Assembly: GCA_003550325.1 (NCBI GenBank)
Contig: QKWP01000219.1
Location: 37,900-101,899, forward strand
DNA length: 64,000 bases
DNA from: Gigaspora rosea
Lineage: Eukaryota > Glomeromycota > Glomeromycetes > Diversisporales > Gigasporaceae
Direction: 5' to 3'
In this document: positions 1 through 11,002 of the stretch, one piece after another
Layout of the letters: each line of letters starts with the position of its first letter
How positions within the stretch are numbered: position 1 is the stretch's first letter
Made by a program: the position numbers and the translations under genes
Notes under the pieces: model-generated
Told to the model about the DNA's origin: nothing
Databases searched by the model: none
The model's input: the letters and a program-made list of their open reading frames with translations, nothing else

Positions 1-1848
1 TCGACAAATTTGATATACTAGGAACGGAATACAGGGTATGGTTTATAAGCAAGTGAAACGAGAGGTGCAATTCTAGACAATTGATTGGATATTCATTCCT
101 CGTGATCTCATCGTCAAATTTCTATATTTATACGCTATGAGGCTTCTGATATACGGAGGGTCATTACAAATCACAGTTACCTCCTGTAATCTTGATTATA
201 TAGCATTGAATCCTGTCTATTTATGCGTTTAAAATGTAAAAGGAATTTAAAAATAGTAAACGTGGTAATTTAAAACAGCCTGCGTAAATCTTGAGTATTA
301 TAAACTTACCCGAACAGAAAAAGCGCATACTAAGATAATATCGTACTATTCTTTAGATTATACAAAATATTATAAGAATGGATAATGCAGAGTTGTGTCA
401 TGATATCAGTTTTATAACAAAATCATGCGATTTTTATTATGTAAAAGAAACTTAAAAAAAATAAACGTATATAGTAATTTAAAATAGTCCGCGTAAATAT
501 TGAGCTACCAGAACGGAGACAGTGCACGCTGATATTATGATATTATCGTAAGTCAATTGTGCTCCTATTATCAATTTGTTCATATTAAAACTTTCTATTT
601 GTAAAATATTCTTGTAAATGATTTTGAACAGCCCTATATAAAAAGTCATTCTGTGTTTTATATTCAATGTCTTTTCCGGAAATTGTAATCTTAAATCATG
701 GAGATTATTCGACTTGTCTAGATTTTGTCGATCATATTGCAGATTCGCAAAAAGTGTGGGAAAGAAATCTTATTGTTTTTTCTAGCACTAGTCAAAGTCG
801 ATCACCCTTATTGTGCCTTCAGAAGTTATCGGAAATTTCCTAATATTTTTTTCTCAATCTTGCTCATATTTTATGTTCTTTTGAAAATTTTTCAGATCAT
901 ACTACAATCCAATTTTTAAATTTTTTTTCTTTAATTCCATAATTCTATACATACCAATCTTTTTTTTTTTATTAAGAGGGGTAATCTAAATCACTGAATC
1001 GAATGGGCTTGACCTAAATTTAATTGGTTACTGTAATTTTTAATATAATCTAACATAAAATCTACAAAGTCTTTTTTTTTTTGAAAAATCGGTTGACTAA
1101 GCCGGCTAAGACGATAAAATCGACTAATGCAAAATCAACTACAAACATTATTTAATACTGTATAAAAATATTATACTATGTATTGTTTTTATTGATGATA
1201 AAATTTTTATTAGACAATTATTTTGTTAAATTCGTGAGGATAATATAACAGTATACGTCATTATTTAGTAATAATAATTGTATATATTTTTGTTATCATG
1301 AAAAAAAAAAAGAAGTTAATTCAAGTATTATTTTTCTATATAATGATGCGATTTTGATAGTGTAGATGGATCTCATCATTGTAACAAAAATTACAATTGT
1401 CTTTCATGCCTAAAATGGTTTCACATATTTCTTTTATTGTAAAAAATAGCCGTTTGTGATCAAACAGGATTTGCCAAATACAAGCCTGATAAAGGCTATT
1501 AAATTCAAATACTTCTTTCCTGCTGATCAACCTTCAGACATTTGCAAATGGAATAAATGATCGTTATATTCACCAACCAAATCAAATAGGAAATAATTCA
1601 TTAGCTAAATAAGGATTAAATAAGGACTAGTAATATACATAATTTCTCGATTGATGACAGTTGACTAACTTTAAACAAATAAGCAAATATGAAGAAACTA
1701 ATGAGAAAAAGTAGTCTAAAACTGTAAAACTATTAAAATTGCCTGTTACAAAATTGTAATCTTGTCTCTCTTTAGAATTAATTACGATAAGTATGCAGCT
1801 ATAATAATGACTTGGATATATATAAATAACTTTGCGATATATTGTTGA
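1..1848. other. AT-rich non-coding stretch
   Basis: I see no gene here. The open frames are short and have no recognisable motif. Poly-T runs near 960 and 1070 and general AT richness look like ordinary intergenic DNA. Confidence 0.6.
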
Positions 1849-3010
1849 TTAAATTGAATTCAATATTTTTAATTTTAAAATCTGTTAAATGGATTAAGTA
1901 TCACCTTTAAATAGTTTGAAATTCTCTACCAATTTGCGTGAATTTAAAATTCATTTCAAAGTAATTGTATTTAGGATCAACTTGATTCTATTCCAACGTA
2001 CAACATATATATAAATAGCCATGCAATGTATTGCTGATTAAATTGAATTCAATTTTTTTAAATTTTAAGCTAAATGGATTCAGAATCATTTTTAAATTAG
2101 AAGTTTACTACTTGAGTAGTTTACTGTGCTTTTCATTTTTTTATAAATTAGAAGTTTACTACTTGAGTAGTTTACTGTGCTTTTCAAAATTACTGTGATC
2201 AATGATTTTCATACATCACACAGAAATCAGAAATATAAAAAATGCCAATCTGTGATCGGTTAGAAATATTTTTTAGCCAATCATGCATTGGCATTTTTTT
2301 CTAGATTCGGATGAATTTGCTGATCACCAGTAATTTGAAAACACTGTAATATTCATTTCATCATAATTGTATTTAGAATCAACTTTTGTTAATTCTAGTC
2401 TGCCAAAATTCTATTTCGACGTGCAACATATACATAAATAGCTTTCTATGTATTGCTGATTAAATTAATATATTTTTATTTTAAAATTGATAGTGCATTA
2501 AATGGATTCAAAATCACTTTTAAATTAGCTCGAAATTTTTTACTGATTGAATGAATTTAAAATTTTTCATTTCAACATAATTTTTATTTAGAATCAACTA
2601 AGATGCTATTTCGACGATTGCGATGTATTGCTGATTAAATTGAATTCAATGTTTCAAATTTTAGAAATTGATATGAGCTAAATGGATTTAGAAACGCTTT
2701 TAAATTAGTTCAAAATTCTTTACCAACTTGAGTGAATTTAAAATTTCATTCAACATATAATTGTATTTAGAACAACTTATGTTGATTATAAGTCTTCCAA
2801 GGTTCTATTCCGACGTGCAACATATATTGCCGATCAAATTGAGTTTAATGATTTATATTTTAAAATTTAACATTCGCTAAATGGATTCAGAATTAGTTCG
2901 AAATTCTTTGCCGATTTGGGAAAAGATAAAATTTCATTTCAACATAAATGCATTTAGAATCAATTAATATTGATTCTTAACCTACCCAGGATCTGTTCCG
3001 ACGTACAACA
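1849..3010. repeat. ~188-bp tandem repeat, about five to six degenerate units
   Basis: The landmark gattaaattgaattcaat or close variants recurs near 1849, 2037, 2457, 2633 and 2827. Each is followed by a ctaaatggattcagaatc block, an aattcatttcaa block and a gacgtgcaacatata block. Spacing is about 176-194 bp, except for one 420-bp interval that holds an inserted MITE (2174-2348). The units are diverged, so the array is old. Confidence 0.75.
2174..2348. mobile_element. MITE with ACtGTGCTTTTCAAA ends, copy 1
   Basis: The left end actgtgcttttcaaaattac is matched in inverted orientation by gtaatttgaaaacactgt at the right. Inside, tgccaatctgtgatcggtta and tagccaatcatgcattggca form a second inverted pair. 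It sits inside one unit of the 188-bp tandem repeat and explains that unit's extra length. Other copies lie at 3143-3316 and, in partial form, near 51718-51855, 52370-52400 and 52750-52775. Confidence 0.75.
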
Positions 3011-3142
3011 TATATATATATATATACATGTAAAATATGTAAAATGATGTTTATTATAGATTAAAAAATGACAATAATCTAACTTTCAGCAATACCCATT
3101 TTTGATCAATTAAAGAAAGTGCATTATACCAATTATATCACT

Positions 3143-3316
3143 TACAGTGCTTTTCAAATTAATGGGGTCAGCAAATTCCGTGCATCACACGGGAATCCGA
3201 AATCTAGAAAAATTCCAATACATGATTGGCTAAAAATTATTTCTTAATCAATCATAGATTTGCATGTTTTTTTAGATTTGTGATTTCCGGTCACAATAAT
3301 TTGAAAAGCACTGTAA
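3143..3316. mobile_element. MITE with ACAGTGCTTTTCAAATTA ends, copy 2
   Basis: It begins ttacagtgcttttcaaatta and ends aatttgaaaagcactgtaa, a near-perfect terminal inverted repeat. The inner arms attccaatacatgattggct and aatcatagatttgcat are related to copy 1. It has no coding capacity and lies about 400 bp upstream of the secreted-peptide gene. Confidence 0.8.
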
Positions 3317-3605
3317 GCCAGAATATGATATATATTTAAGAATGTTCATTTAATATCAACTTACTGTACGATCTAACTACAGTGATATGATTTTTGAATA
3401 TAATACTATTTATAAATTCCGCTGCTGGATTTGCGTGACAACGTCGCGCAGCAATCTTATAAACATGAAGACTAACTCTGAACAGAAAAACTGTTCTAAC
3501 AAGAAAGGTCAGTCTTGCCAACTGGCCTGAACTTTTTAGGATCAACCACGGTTCATAATTTTTCCAGAGACCCGTATAATAATCATTTTCTTAACACATA
3601 ATCTG

Positions 3606-3614
3606 TATATAAAT
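3606..3614 (+). promoter_or_regulatory. TATA-like box of the secreted-peptide gene
   Basis: tatataaat lies 105 bp before the ATG at 3719. A pyrimidine-rich stretch (ttgcttttttcccttttcac) and a plausible leader follow. This supports 3719 as the start of a real transcription unit. No expression evidence is available. Confidence 0.5.
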
Positions 3615-3718
3615 GTTTGCTTTTTTCCCTTTTCACATACACTGCTGACAGCTTTTTTCACTTCTATTATTAATCACAACTAAAAATTTATCAAATTTCT
3701 ATTATTACCATTGTCGCA

Positions 3719-6700
3719 ATGAAATTCAACTACTTCTTCGTCGTCGTCGTCTTAGTTCTTACTATTCTAAATGCTTACACGACTGTTGCCTATTCAGTTC
3801 TCTCGCCCCTTGAAGGGCGGGCAAGGTAGGTTATATTGATTTGTAGTTTTATTTATTCTTAAATAGAACAAATTTTATCTTATTTTTTTTAAAAAAAAAA
3901 TATTTAACAAACACTTCTTTAAATTATTAGTAAGTAAGTATAAATTTTATTTTAATTATTTCTGAAATTATCTTTTAAAAGTAATAAGTAAAAGTTTTTT
4001 TGATAACTTTTACCTTTATAACAAATTTTTGTTAAATTTTTAGATGGTAAGTATGATTTTTACTACAACTACAATTATATCTAAAATTATTATTTGTTAA
4101 ATTTTAAATCATGAATTTTTATATTTAATGACATAAATTCCTATTAATTAGCGGCTCGTAAGTATAAACTTTATTAAATTATTATTTGATAATTTTTTAT
4201 ATTATGCGTTTCTATATCTAATATTATATATTTAACAAATGCATTTAGTACGTAAGTATAAGCTTTATTATAAAATTTTCACTTAATAAATTTGAATTAT
4301 GCATCTTTATCTAATATTTTTTAACAAATACTCTTATTGATTAGTGCGAAGTATAATCTTTATTTAATTATCTTAGATCTAATGATAAATATTTTAACTA
4401 ATGCATGTGTTAAATTATTAGCTGGTAAACATCACCTTTACCATGATTTTGATAATTTTAATTATATTACTTTATACTTAATAAAGTAAATTTTAATCGT
4501 TATATTATTAGCCCGTAAGTATAGGCTTTATCGTAATTGTTTTTAAACATTTACTTTTTTGATTCATTTTTAACCTTATAATGTACATTTTCATTTATCA
4601 AATTATTAGCGCGTAAGTATAAGCTTCATTATATTTAGTTCGAATAATCATTTCTAAAACCATAAATTTCTATATCTAACGATATATATTTTAACAAATG
4701 CTCTGTTGAAATATTAGTGGGTTAGTATAAGCTTTATTTTAAATTTATCATTTAAAGATATTTAAATTAAGTGATTTATAATCTTAATATACATTTCTTA
4801 TATTTATATATTTTAACGAATCCTTCTATTGAAATTAGCCGGTTAGTATAAACTTTATTTTAAGCATTTTTTAATTATATTTTAAAATTATTATTTTTAT
4901 AATCTAAATATGTATTTCCTTCTACGAATGTTAGCTGGTAAGCATAAGCTTATTGTGTCTATTCCTAAATCATTATTTAATGATTTTATGAATCATTTGA
5001 TCTACTAATAATATTTTAGCAATTTTGTAAAACATTAGCTGGTAATATGAATATTATTATTTTTTCAAAATTATTGATGATCTTTAATCATACATTTTTT
5101 TTTACTAAATAATATTTAAAAATGCTACGGTTAAAAAAACAGTACTGGGTAAGTGTATACTTTATTTAGTTATTTTATAAATTAAAATTTTATTTTAAAT
5201 CTTGCATTTCTTACTAAACAATGTTTAAAAAAAATGCTACGGTTAAATTGTTAGCGGGTAAGTGTAGGCTTTTTTTAATTACTTTTAAATAAACATTTGA
5301 TTATTTTAGTTTAGACAATTTATAACCTTATAATATATATCTTATTTCTATATATAATGTTTATAACTAATAATATATATTTTTCTAAATGATTAGCCCG
5401 TAAGTATAAGCTTTATTATATTTGTGACTAAAATTATTATTTGACAATGTCTAAATCATACTATTTATAAATTATATCATACAATGTTTTTTAATCTAAT
5501 TACATTTATTTCTAATAATTATTTTTAAAATTAACTTTTGATAACTTTATATTAATAATCTATATTTTAACAAAATGTTTCTGTTGAATTATTAGCATGT
5601 AAGTATAGGCTTTATTTTATTCATTAGAAAGTAATATTTAATGATGATAAGTTTAAATTATGCATCTAAATATCTAATGATTATATTTTATTAATTGCTT
5701 TGGTTAAATTATTAGCTGGTAAGCATAATTTTTATTATAGGTTTTAAATCATATATTTTATATCTAATACGTACCTAATGATATCTAATGATATTTACTT
5801 TACCAACTATTTTGTTAAATTATTAGCTGGTGAGTATAATGTTTTATTATAATGATCTTTAATACGTATTATTTTTCTATAATTTTTAAGTCATGCATTC
5901 TTGAATCTAATCATAAAAATTTTTAATAATACCTCTAATATTATTAGCTTGTGAGTATAAGCTTTGTTACGTATCTTTATTTCTAATTATAAATATTTTT
6001 AACAAATATATCTGATATTATTAGGCCGTAAGTATAAAATTTATTATTCTTATTTCTAAAATTATTATTTAATACATTTTAAATATTTTATTTATAATCA
6101 TATCATATGCATTATTTAACAAATATATCTGATATTATTAGCCCGTAAGTTTAAATTTATTATCTTTATTTCTAAAATTATTATTTAATACATTTAAATT
6201 ATGTTTTATAATCATAATATACCTTTTTTTTAACAAAAAATTCTCTAAAATTATTAGTCAGTAAGTATAAGTTTAATTGTCTTTATTTCTAAAATAATTG
6301 CTTATAAAAGTTTAAATTTTATTAATTATGATTATTTAAAAACATGTTTTAACGATATCTTTAATATTTTTAGCGAGTAAGGATAAGATTTATTAAAAAT
6401 TATTATTTAATATAGTTTATATTTATAGTATATAATGTGCATTTTTAACAAATATTTCTAATATTATAGTTTGTGAGTATAGGCTTTATTGTCCTTATTT
6501 TTAAAACTATTATTTAATACATTTTAAATTATATTATTTATTAACTTATAATGCATTCTTTAAACAAATATCTCTAATATTAATAGCGAGTAAGTATAGG
6601 TTTTATAATTTAATTTCTACTTTATACATTTTAAATTATATTATTTATAATAATATAATATGCACCTTTTATTGAATAATAGCTGGCAAGTATAAGCTTC

Positions 6701-8467
6701 ATTCATTTCAAAACTATTATTTAATTATTTTCTTATATATGCATTTTGATCCAATAATAAATATTTTTTAAATATCTATTAAATTATTAGCTGGTAGTTA
6801 TTATAAGCTTTATTACATTATTCTAAAATTTTTATTTGATAATTTTAAATCTTATATTGTAATATCTAATAAAATATATTTTTTTATAAATATTTTTGTT
6901 AATTATTTGTCGGTAAGTCTAATTACTTCTAAAATTAACGGATATTAATTTTAAATTAGCTATTTATTATTTCTAACAAAATATATTATTATAAATATTT
7001 TTGTGATTTATTAGAAAGTAAGTATAATACTTCTAAAATTAACTTTTGATAATTTTAAATTGGTCATTTTTTATATCTAATAAAATATATTTTAATAAAT
7101 ATCTTTGTTAAATTATTAGTAAGTATAATTCATTTTAAAATTAACTTTACTAATTTTAAATTAGCTATTTGTTATATTTAATTCAATATATTTTTACAAT
7201 TATCTTTGTTAAATTATTAGTGGGTAAGTATAATTACATCGAAATTTAACTTTGATATTTTTAAATTGACCATTTGTCACATTATAATATGTATTCTTTA
7301 TTATCAAATTAACCATTTGTCACATTATAATATGTATACTTTATTATCAAATTATTAGAAAGTAAGTATAGCTTTATTATATTTGTTTTTATTTTTAAAA
7401 ATTGTTATTTGATATTGTTAAATTATTCTTATATCAATAATATATATTTTAGGGAACAGTAATTATAAATCAAACCAGTGGTGTTAAACACCAGTACATG
7501 AAGATCAATATCAAAAAAATAAACAAAAAAAAATAAACAAAAGTTAAAGTTGATAAATGTTAAGTAGAGCAATAATTAGGGTTAGGGTGAGGCATAGTAT
7601 ATAGTAAAATTTCGCAAGGGTGGTTTTTTTTTTAAAAAAAAAAGGTGGTTTCATAGATAAAATTTTGGGTTAGAAGGTATTTTTTTAAAAAAAAAGCAAA
7701 CCAACAAAAATTTTATGTTACACCTGATCTTTACGTTACACTGCATTTAAAAAATTTGATTGGTGAAAATCATTTTGGTGTTGAGCACCAGTGGTGTGAT
7801 TTAGTAAAACCGTTTCGGGAATGCTGTTAAGTAAGTATTAAGCTTATTTTAATTTCAAAAAATATTCTTTAATATTAAAAATGTTTAAATTATACATTTT
7901 TAGATCTGGAAATATTTTAACAGCTGCTTTATTAAATTATTGGATAGTAAGTGCAATCTTAATTATAAGGTTTAATTTATGCATTTTTTTATATTAACGA
8001 ATATTTTAATAAATGTCTTTGTTATAATATTAGCAAGTGAATGTAAGATTTATTAGATTTATTTCTAAATTTTATTATTTGATAATTTTTAAATTATAAT
8101 TATTGTCGCAGCTGATGCTGAAAACGGCTGATGCTGAAATTTGGGATCTTGATTTGAAACTATAAGCCCTGCTAAAATCTACAAATACTCTTTAAATATC
8201 AAATCTACCCCCAAACCTCACCCTAACCTTATAAGACAAAAATGAAAAAATCATTACAAAAAAATTTTAAAATTTTATATCAAAGTAGGCTAAAATTTCA
8301 GCATAAGCCGTTTTCAGCATCAGCCGCGACAATTATTTATATATATAATAATATATCTTTATTAACCGCCTTTATTAAATATTAGCCTGTAAGTATATAT
8401 TTTGCTAGATTTATTTCAAAATTATTTTTGCAACTTTTAATTTGCAACTTTTAATTGTTATAGATGA
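3719..8467 (+). CDS. Secreted cysteine-rich (granulin-like) peptide encoded by one long exon and about 32-36 microexons
   Basis: Exon 1 (3719-3825) gives a basic/aromatic start, a hydrophobic FFVVVVLVLTIL core and a plausible signal-peptidase region before SPLEGRA. It ends with two bases (AG) of a split codon before gtaggt. Then come triplet exons, each preceded by attag-type acceptors and followed by gtaagtata-type donors. Joined in phase 2 they read without a stop and give eight cysteines as C-x5-C-x4-CC-x5-CC-x7-CC, including NCPAGRCC. The paired-CC ladder resembles granulin/epithelin modules, so a disulfide-rich extracellular peptide is inferred; its target is unknown. Three exons have six bases, which also keeps frame. 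One acceptor (before 6910) reads TTG instead of AG, and its TCG exon is needed for the last CC pair. The 3' end is uncertain: a MITE lies at 7457-7816, and the last candidate exon at 8464 gives A then TGA. The mature peptide would be about 40 residues from a 4.7-kb gene. Confidence 0.8.
3931..5399 (+). other. Microexon block P1 (exons 2-16)
   Basis: Exon start and bases: 3931 TAA; 4044 ATG; 4152 CGGCTC; 4249 TAC; 4345 TGCGAA; 4422 CTG; 4512 CCC; 4610 CGC; 4718 TGG; 4839 CCG; 4935 CTG; 5039 CTG; 5143 TACTGG; 5255 CGG; 5397 CCC. Each follows an AG acceptor, usually attattag, and precedes GT, usually gtaagtat, gtaagcat or gttagtat. The previous exon leaves two bases, so each triplet finishes one codon and starts the next. 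The frequent CTG exons supply the TG of cysteine codons. The donor after 4345 (gtataatc) is weak. Confidence 0.8.
6025..6260 (+). repeat. Tandem duplication of one intron-microexon unit (~117 bp)
   Basis: The stretch acaaatatatctgatatta before the GCC exon at 6025 recurs before the CCC exon at 6142. The following introns share ttatttctaaaattattatt and taatacattt. This looks like duplication of a whole unit of intron plus triplet, which adds one codon in frame. A second small duplication (48 bp, about 7263-7358) lies inside a single intron. Confidence 0.7.
7457..7816. mobile_element. MITE inserted at the 3' end of the microexon gene
   Basis: The left arm aaatcaaaccagtggtgtta and the right arm, read in reverse complement as aaatcacaccactggtgctc, are imperfect inverted repeats. 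GGGAA occurs directly outside both ends (7452-7456 and 7817-7821) and may be a 5-bp target duplication. The interior is low complexity and non-coding. It lies next to an AG acceptor in the array, so it may have changed the gene's C-terminus. Related interior sequence occurs around 14395-14455. Confidence 0.7.
8102..8333. mobile_element. MITE with ~38-bp terminal inverted repeats
   Basis: The left end attgtcgcagctgatgctg continues through aaaacggctgatgctgaaat. The right end mirrors it (atttcagcataagccgtttt, then cagcatcagccgcgacaat) with about two mismatches. It is 232 bp, non-coding, and inserted within an intron of the array between the CAA (8034) and CCT (8386) triplets. The high TIR identity suggests a recent insertion. 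Confidence 0.85.
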
Positions 8468-9410
8468 TGCAGAAGTTTGGATAACTATGAAAATAAGTTA
8501 TTAATATGTCTAATAGTTATTAATGTATCTAATAGTTTAGGATTAGTCAATAGTTATCATATTATATATTTTATCAAATTTTTATTGAACTATTAAATAA
8601 TAAATATAAGTTTTATTTATTATTTTTAAAATATTAATTGATATTAAAAACAGTTTATTTTATAAGTGAAAAACAGCTCCTGTTATTTAAAATTTATTTT
8701 AGTTCTAAATTTAAACCAGATTTTTTTTTTAGAAGTATAATAAAATCTCTTCATAATCTTAAAAAAAATTCCTTTTCAATTTCTATATTCCGTCTTAACC
8801 AAAATGCATCGACTTATACAAAAACCAACACTTCATATAACCATGAACTTTTGGTATAAGCCCTCGGATTAGAGTTGGTGATGCAGGGTACTTGCCGACG
8901 CCAATAGTGCACCAAATTGGTGCTCCAGCAACGCAGGTATGGTGCAGAGGTGGCGAGCCAATCATATTTAAATTTATTTTATATAAGGGAGCGTGTATGT
9001 AATATGACATACACACGTGCGTAAACTTTCCAAATAACTTTTGAAAATTGGTTCAACTTTAGCTCAATATTAAAGGTAACTTATTGCAATAGGTTAACTG
9101 TAAGAAATATAATATTAATTAATTGAACCCGAAAGTTCCAGATGTAGACAGTGAATGAACACAAATACGAGCTTAACAAGCTAAAAAGTGGAAGTAATGT
9201 CCGAAAATGTCGAAAGTATAGGGTAATATAACAACAAGATATAGTTGTAATTATATGTCTTTGTTGGAGGTAAAACGAAAGAAAGATATATATGAAGCTA
9301 CTAGCATCAAAAAATATGTGTAGTATAATGGTGCTGACGGTGCACCACGCACCAAACGATCTATATGTGGTGCACCTACAGTTGTTAGGCGAAACTGTTT
9401 TGTGCAAATG
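8468..9410. other. Non-coding DNA downstream of the microexon gene
   Basis: I see no supportable gene. Two short GC-richer patches, near 8865-8965 and 9330-9385, repeat ggtgca/tgcacc words and may be diverged repeat fragments. Confidence 0.5.
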
Positions 9411-9545
9411 ACGAAAGGCGAAACCTAAACCCGGCGAAAGACGAAAGTGGCGAAATTCTGGCGAAAGGCGAAACCACTGGCGAAAGGCAAACCCCTGGCG
9501 AAAGGTGAAACACCGGCGAAACCCCGGCGAAGGTCAAAGCTTTCG
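9411..9545. repeat. Degenerate tandem ggcgaaa minisatellite
   Basis: Short units of the type ggcgaaaggcgaaacc and ccggcgaaac recur with small changes across the interval. A related low-complexity block in inverted orientation (ttcgccattttgtc, tttgccacctttc) lies at about 11935-12130. Confidence 0.7.
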
Positions 9546-9880
9546 GCAAAGTTTAAATTCTCTAAGGCGAATGAAAATATTTGCGTATGCACAGTATGTG
9601 CTCATATAAACTAAGCCATATTGGAGAATGAAATATTTGCATGTGGCTATTAAACCAAGCATGTTGCAAAGAAGCCATGTGAATAAAATATGGCTATTAA
9701 AAACAGCATATGACTTATTTAAAGAAATATACATAAGTTACGTACCATGTTGGTGAATGAAAATATTTGCATGTAGTTATTAAGCACACATGTTGCTTTT
9801 ATAAAGAAACGACATAAGCCAAAATTGGAAGTGAATTTATTTGCGTATGGCTATTGAGCACTGCATGTTACTCTTATATA
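9546..9880. repeat. Degenerate tandem repeat around atatttgcatgtggctatt
   Basis: The motif gaatgaaaatatttgcgtatg or gaatgaaatatttgcatgtgg, followed by ctattaa..agcatgttgc, recurs about four to five times near 9565, 9627, 9752 and 9830. It is non-coding. Confidence 0.6.
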
Positions 9881-10217
9881 AAAAGTTTGATTTTTTATTC
9901 AATTAATTAAACAATATTTATTGTTAAGTTGTTTAGATTTTTTTTACAATTTTGTTTTTAAAACTTTAAATATCATGCATAGTAAGTAGCTTATTAATAA
10001 TACTATTATTAATCTAATCTTAGAATTAACTTTAAATGTTGGGAAAATAATTGTTATATTATTAACTTTTAATTGGTCAAATATAGTAAAATTCAGATTG
10101 TTAAAAATAAAAGTAGAATTACGTGAAGAAACTATTTGCATAACAAACAAATTATTAGCATTGGATTTAAATTATATAGAAGCTTTAGTAGTGTTACATA
10201 TAAATAGTTTATTAGAT

Positions 10218-10335
10218 ACCGTATAGTCGCGAAATAACGCGCAGGAGCGTTATTTCAAATTTTGGCCTAAATTAAGCTTAATTCGGGCCGAAATTCGAAA
10301 TAACGCTCCTGCGCGTTATTTTGCGCCATACGGCA
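10218..10335. mobile_element. Foldback MITE, TACCGTAT family
   Basis: This is a nearly perfect hairpin. The left arm carries cgcgaaataacgcgcagg and agcgttatttc. The right arm carries gaaataacgctcctgcgcg followed by ttattttgcgccatacgg. The two arms meet at a central taagctta palindrome. Relatives in the window are at 10467-10520 (partial), 15375-16003 and 55042-55163. Confidence 0.85.
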
Positions 10336-10942
10336 GTAATTTTCATATATATATCGTAGTTGAAATTAATATTTGATTTACGCTTGATGTTGTCATTGCT
10401 TGAAGTTACCAATTTAGGCACAATAATCAAAATTAACCCCTGAAATTAGATCTTTTGAACGCGCTAGTTACCGTATAACCGCGATATAACGCACAGGGAA
10501 GTTATTTCGAATCTAGCATGTTTAGGCAGTTTGTAAAAACGAGCAGTATAAAGGATGACGTACCGGGTATTTTCCAAGGTATAGGGATACTATTCATTGA
10601 ACATTGATATGATTGTACCCGCATTCACTTATTTGCGCGGGTAAAACAAACTCCTGGTTTGGAAATAACCAATCGGAGAGTGTAACTTTGACTATTCCGG
10701 ATCAGCGTAAAAGAAAAAAACGAAAATATACAAAAGCTAATGTTTAAATTGATCTTGGTGCACAAATTAAAAATGACGGGAATGAAGTTTTATATATAGT
10801 AAGCACCAATATAACGAAATAGCCTCTAACCTTTAAGGCTCTAACCCTAACCTTTTATCTCACACACTTAATTTATTTACTAAATTGGATTTCCTTTTTT
10901 TGGATTTCTCGCGCAAATAAATTATGCCCGGATTAGAGATGA
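10336..10942. other. Intergenic DNA with a partial TACCGTAT copy
   Basis: A decayed half copy of the TACCGTAT foldback lies near 10467-10515 (ttaccgtataaccgcgatat). I recognise nothing coding. Confidence 0.5.
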
Positions 10943-10987
10943 GCAAGGTAATTTACTTATTACCTTATTACGTAAAAGTTGTGACAA
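10943..10987. repeat. 45-bp target-site duplication, left copy
   Basis: This 45-bp block, starting gcaaggtaatttacttatta and ending gttgtgacaa, recurs exactly at 11728-11772. The two copies flank the SINE-like insertion and look like its target-site duplication. An assembly overlap at the adjacent N gap could also produce the duplicate. Confidence 0.75.
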
Positions 10988-11002
10988 NNNNNNNNNNNNN
11001 NN
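10988..11002. other. Assembly gap (15 N)
   Basis: Fifteen undetermined bases sit exactly where the A-rich tail of the minus-strand SINE meets its left target duplication. A poly-A tract is a plausible reason for the gap. Confidence 0.99.

Larger units (their letters stand above)
5596..8388 (+). other. Microexon block P2 (exons 17 to the end)
   Basis: Exon start and bases: 5596 CAT; 5716 CTG; 5827 CTG; 5948 CTT; 6025 GCC; 6142 CCC; 6258 TCA; 6374 CGA; 6470 TTT; 6587 CGA; 6683 CTG (donor is GC, gcaagtata); 6791 CTG; 6910 TCG (acceptor TTG, not AG); 7015 AAA; 7120 TAA; 7221 TGG; 7359 AAA. After 7361 the reading is tentative: 7453 GGAACA with a donor inside the MITE end, 7830 TAA, 7949 TAA, 8034 CAA, 8386 CCT, then a last exon from 8464. 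In phase 2 these tail exons stay open until TGA at 8465-8467. A different reading ends the protein at the MITE insertion point. Confidence 0.65.

Noticed and set aside
3931-8388. Tandem satellite or CRISPR-like spaced repeat
   Set aside because: The conserved part is only the splice signal around each triplet, intron interiors are unrelated, and the triplets read as a coherent peptide in one phase. Satellites and CRISPR arrays conserve the repeat, not a reading frame.
8638-8859. Short + strand open frame downstream of the microexon gene
   Set aside because: No motif, low-complexity residues, overlaps an opposite-strand frame of equal quality.
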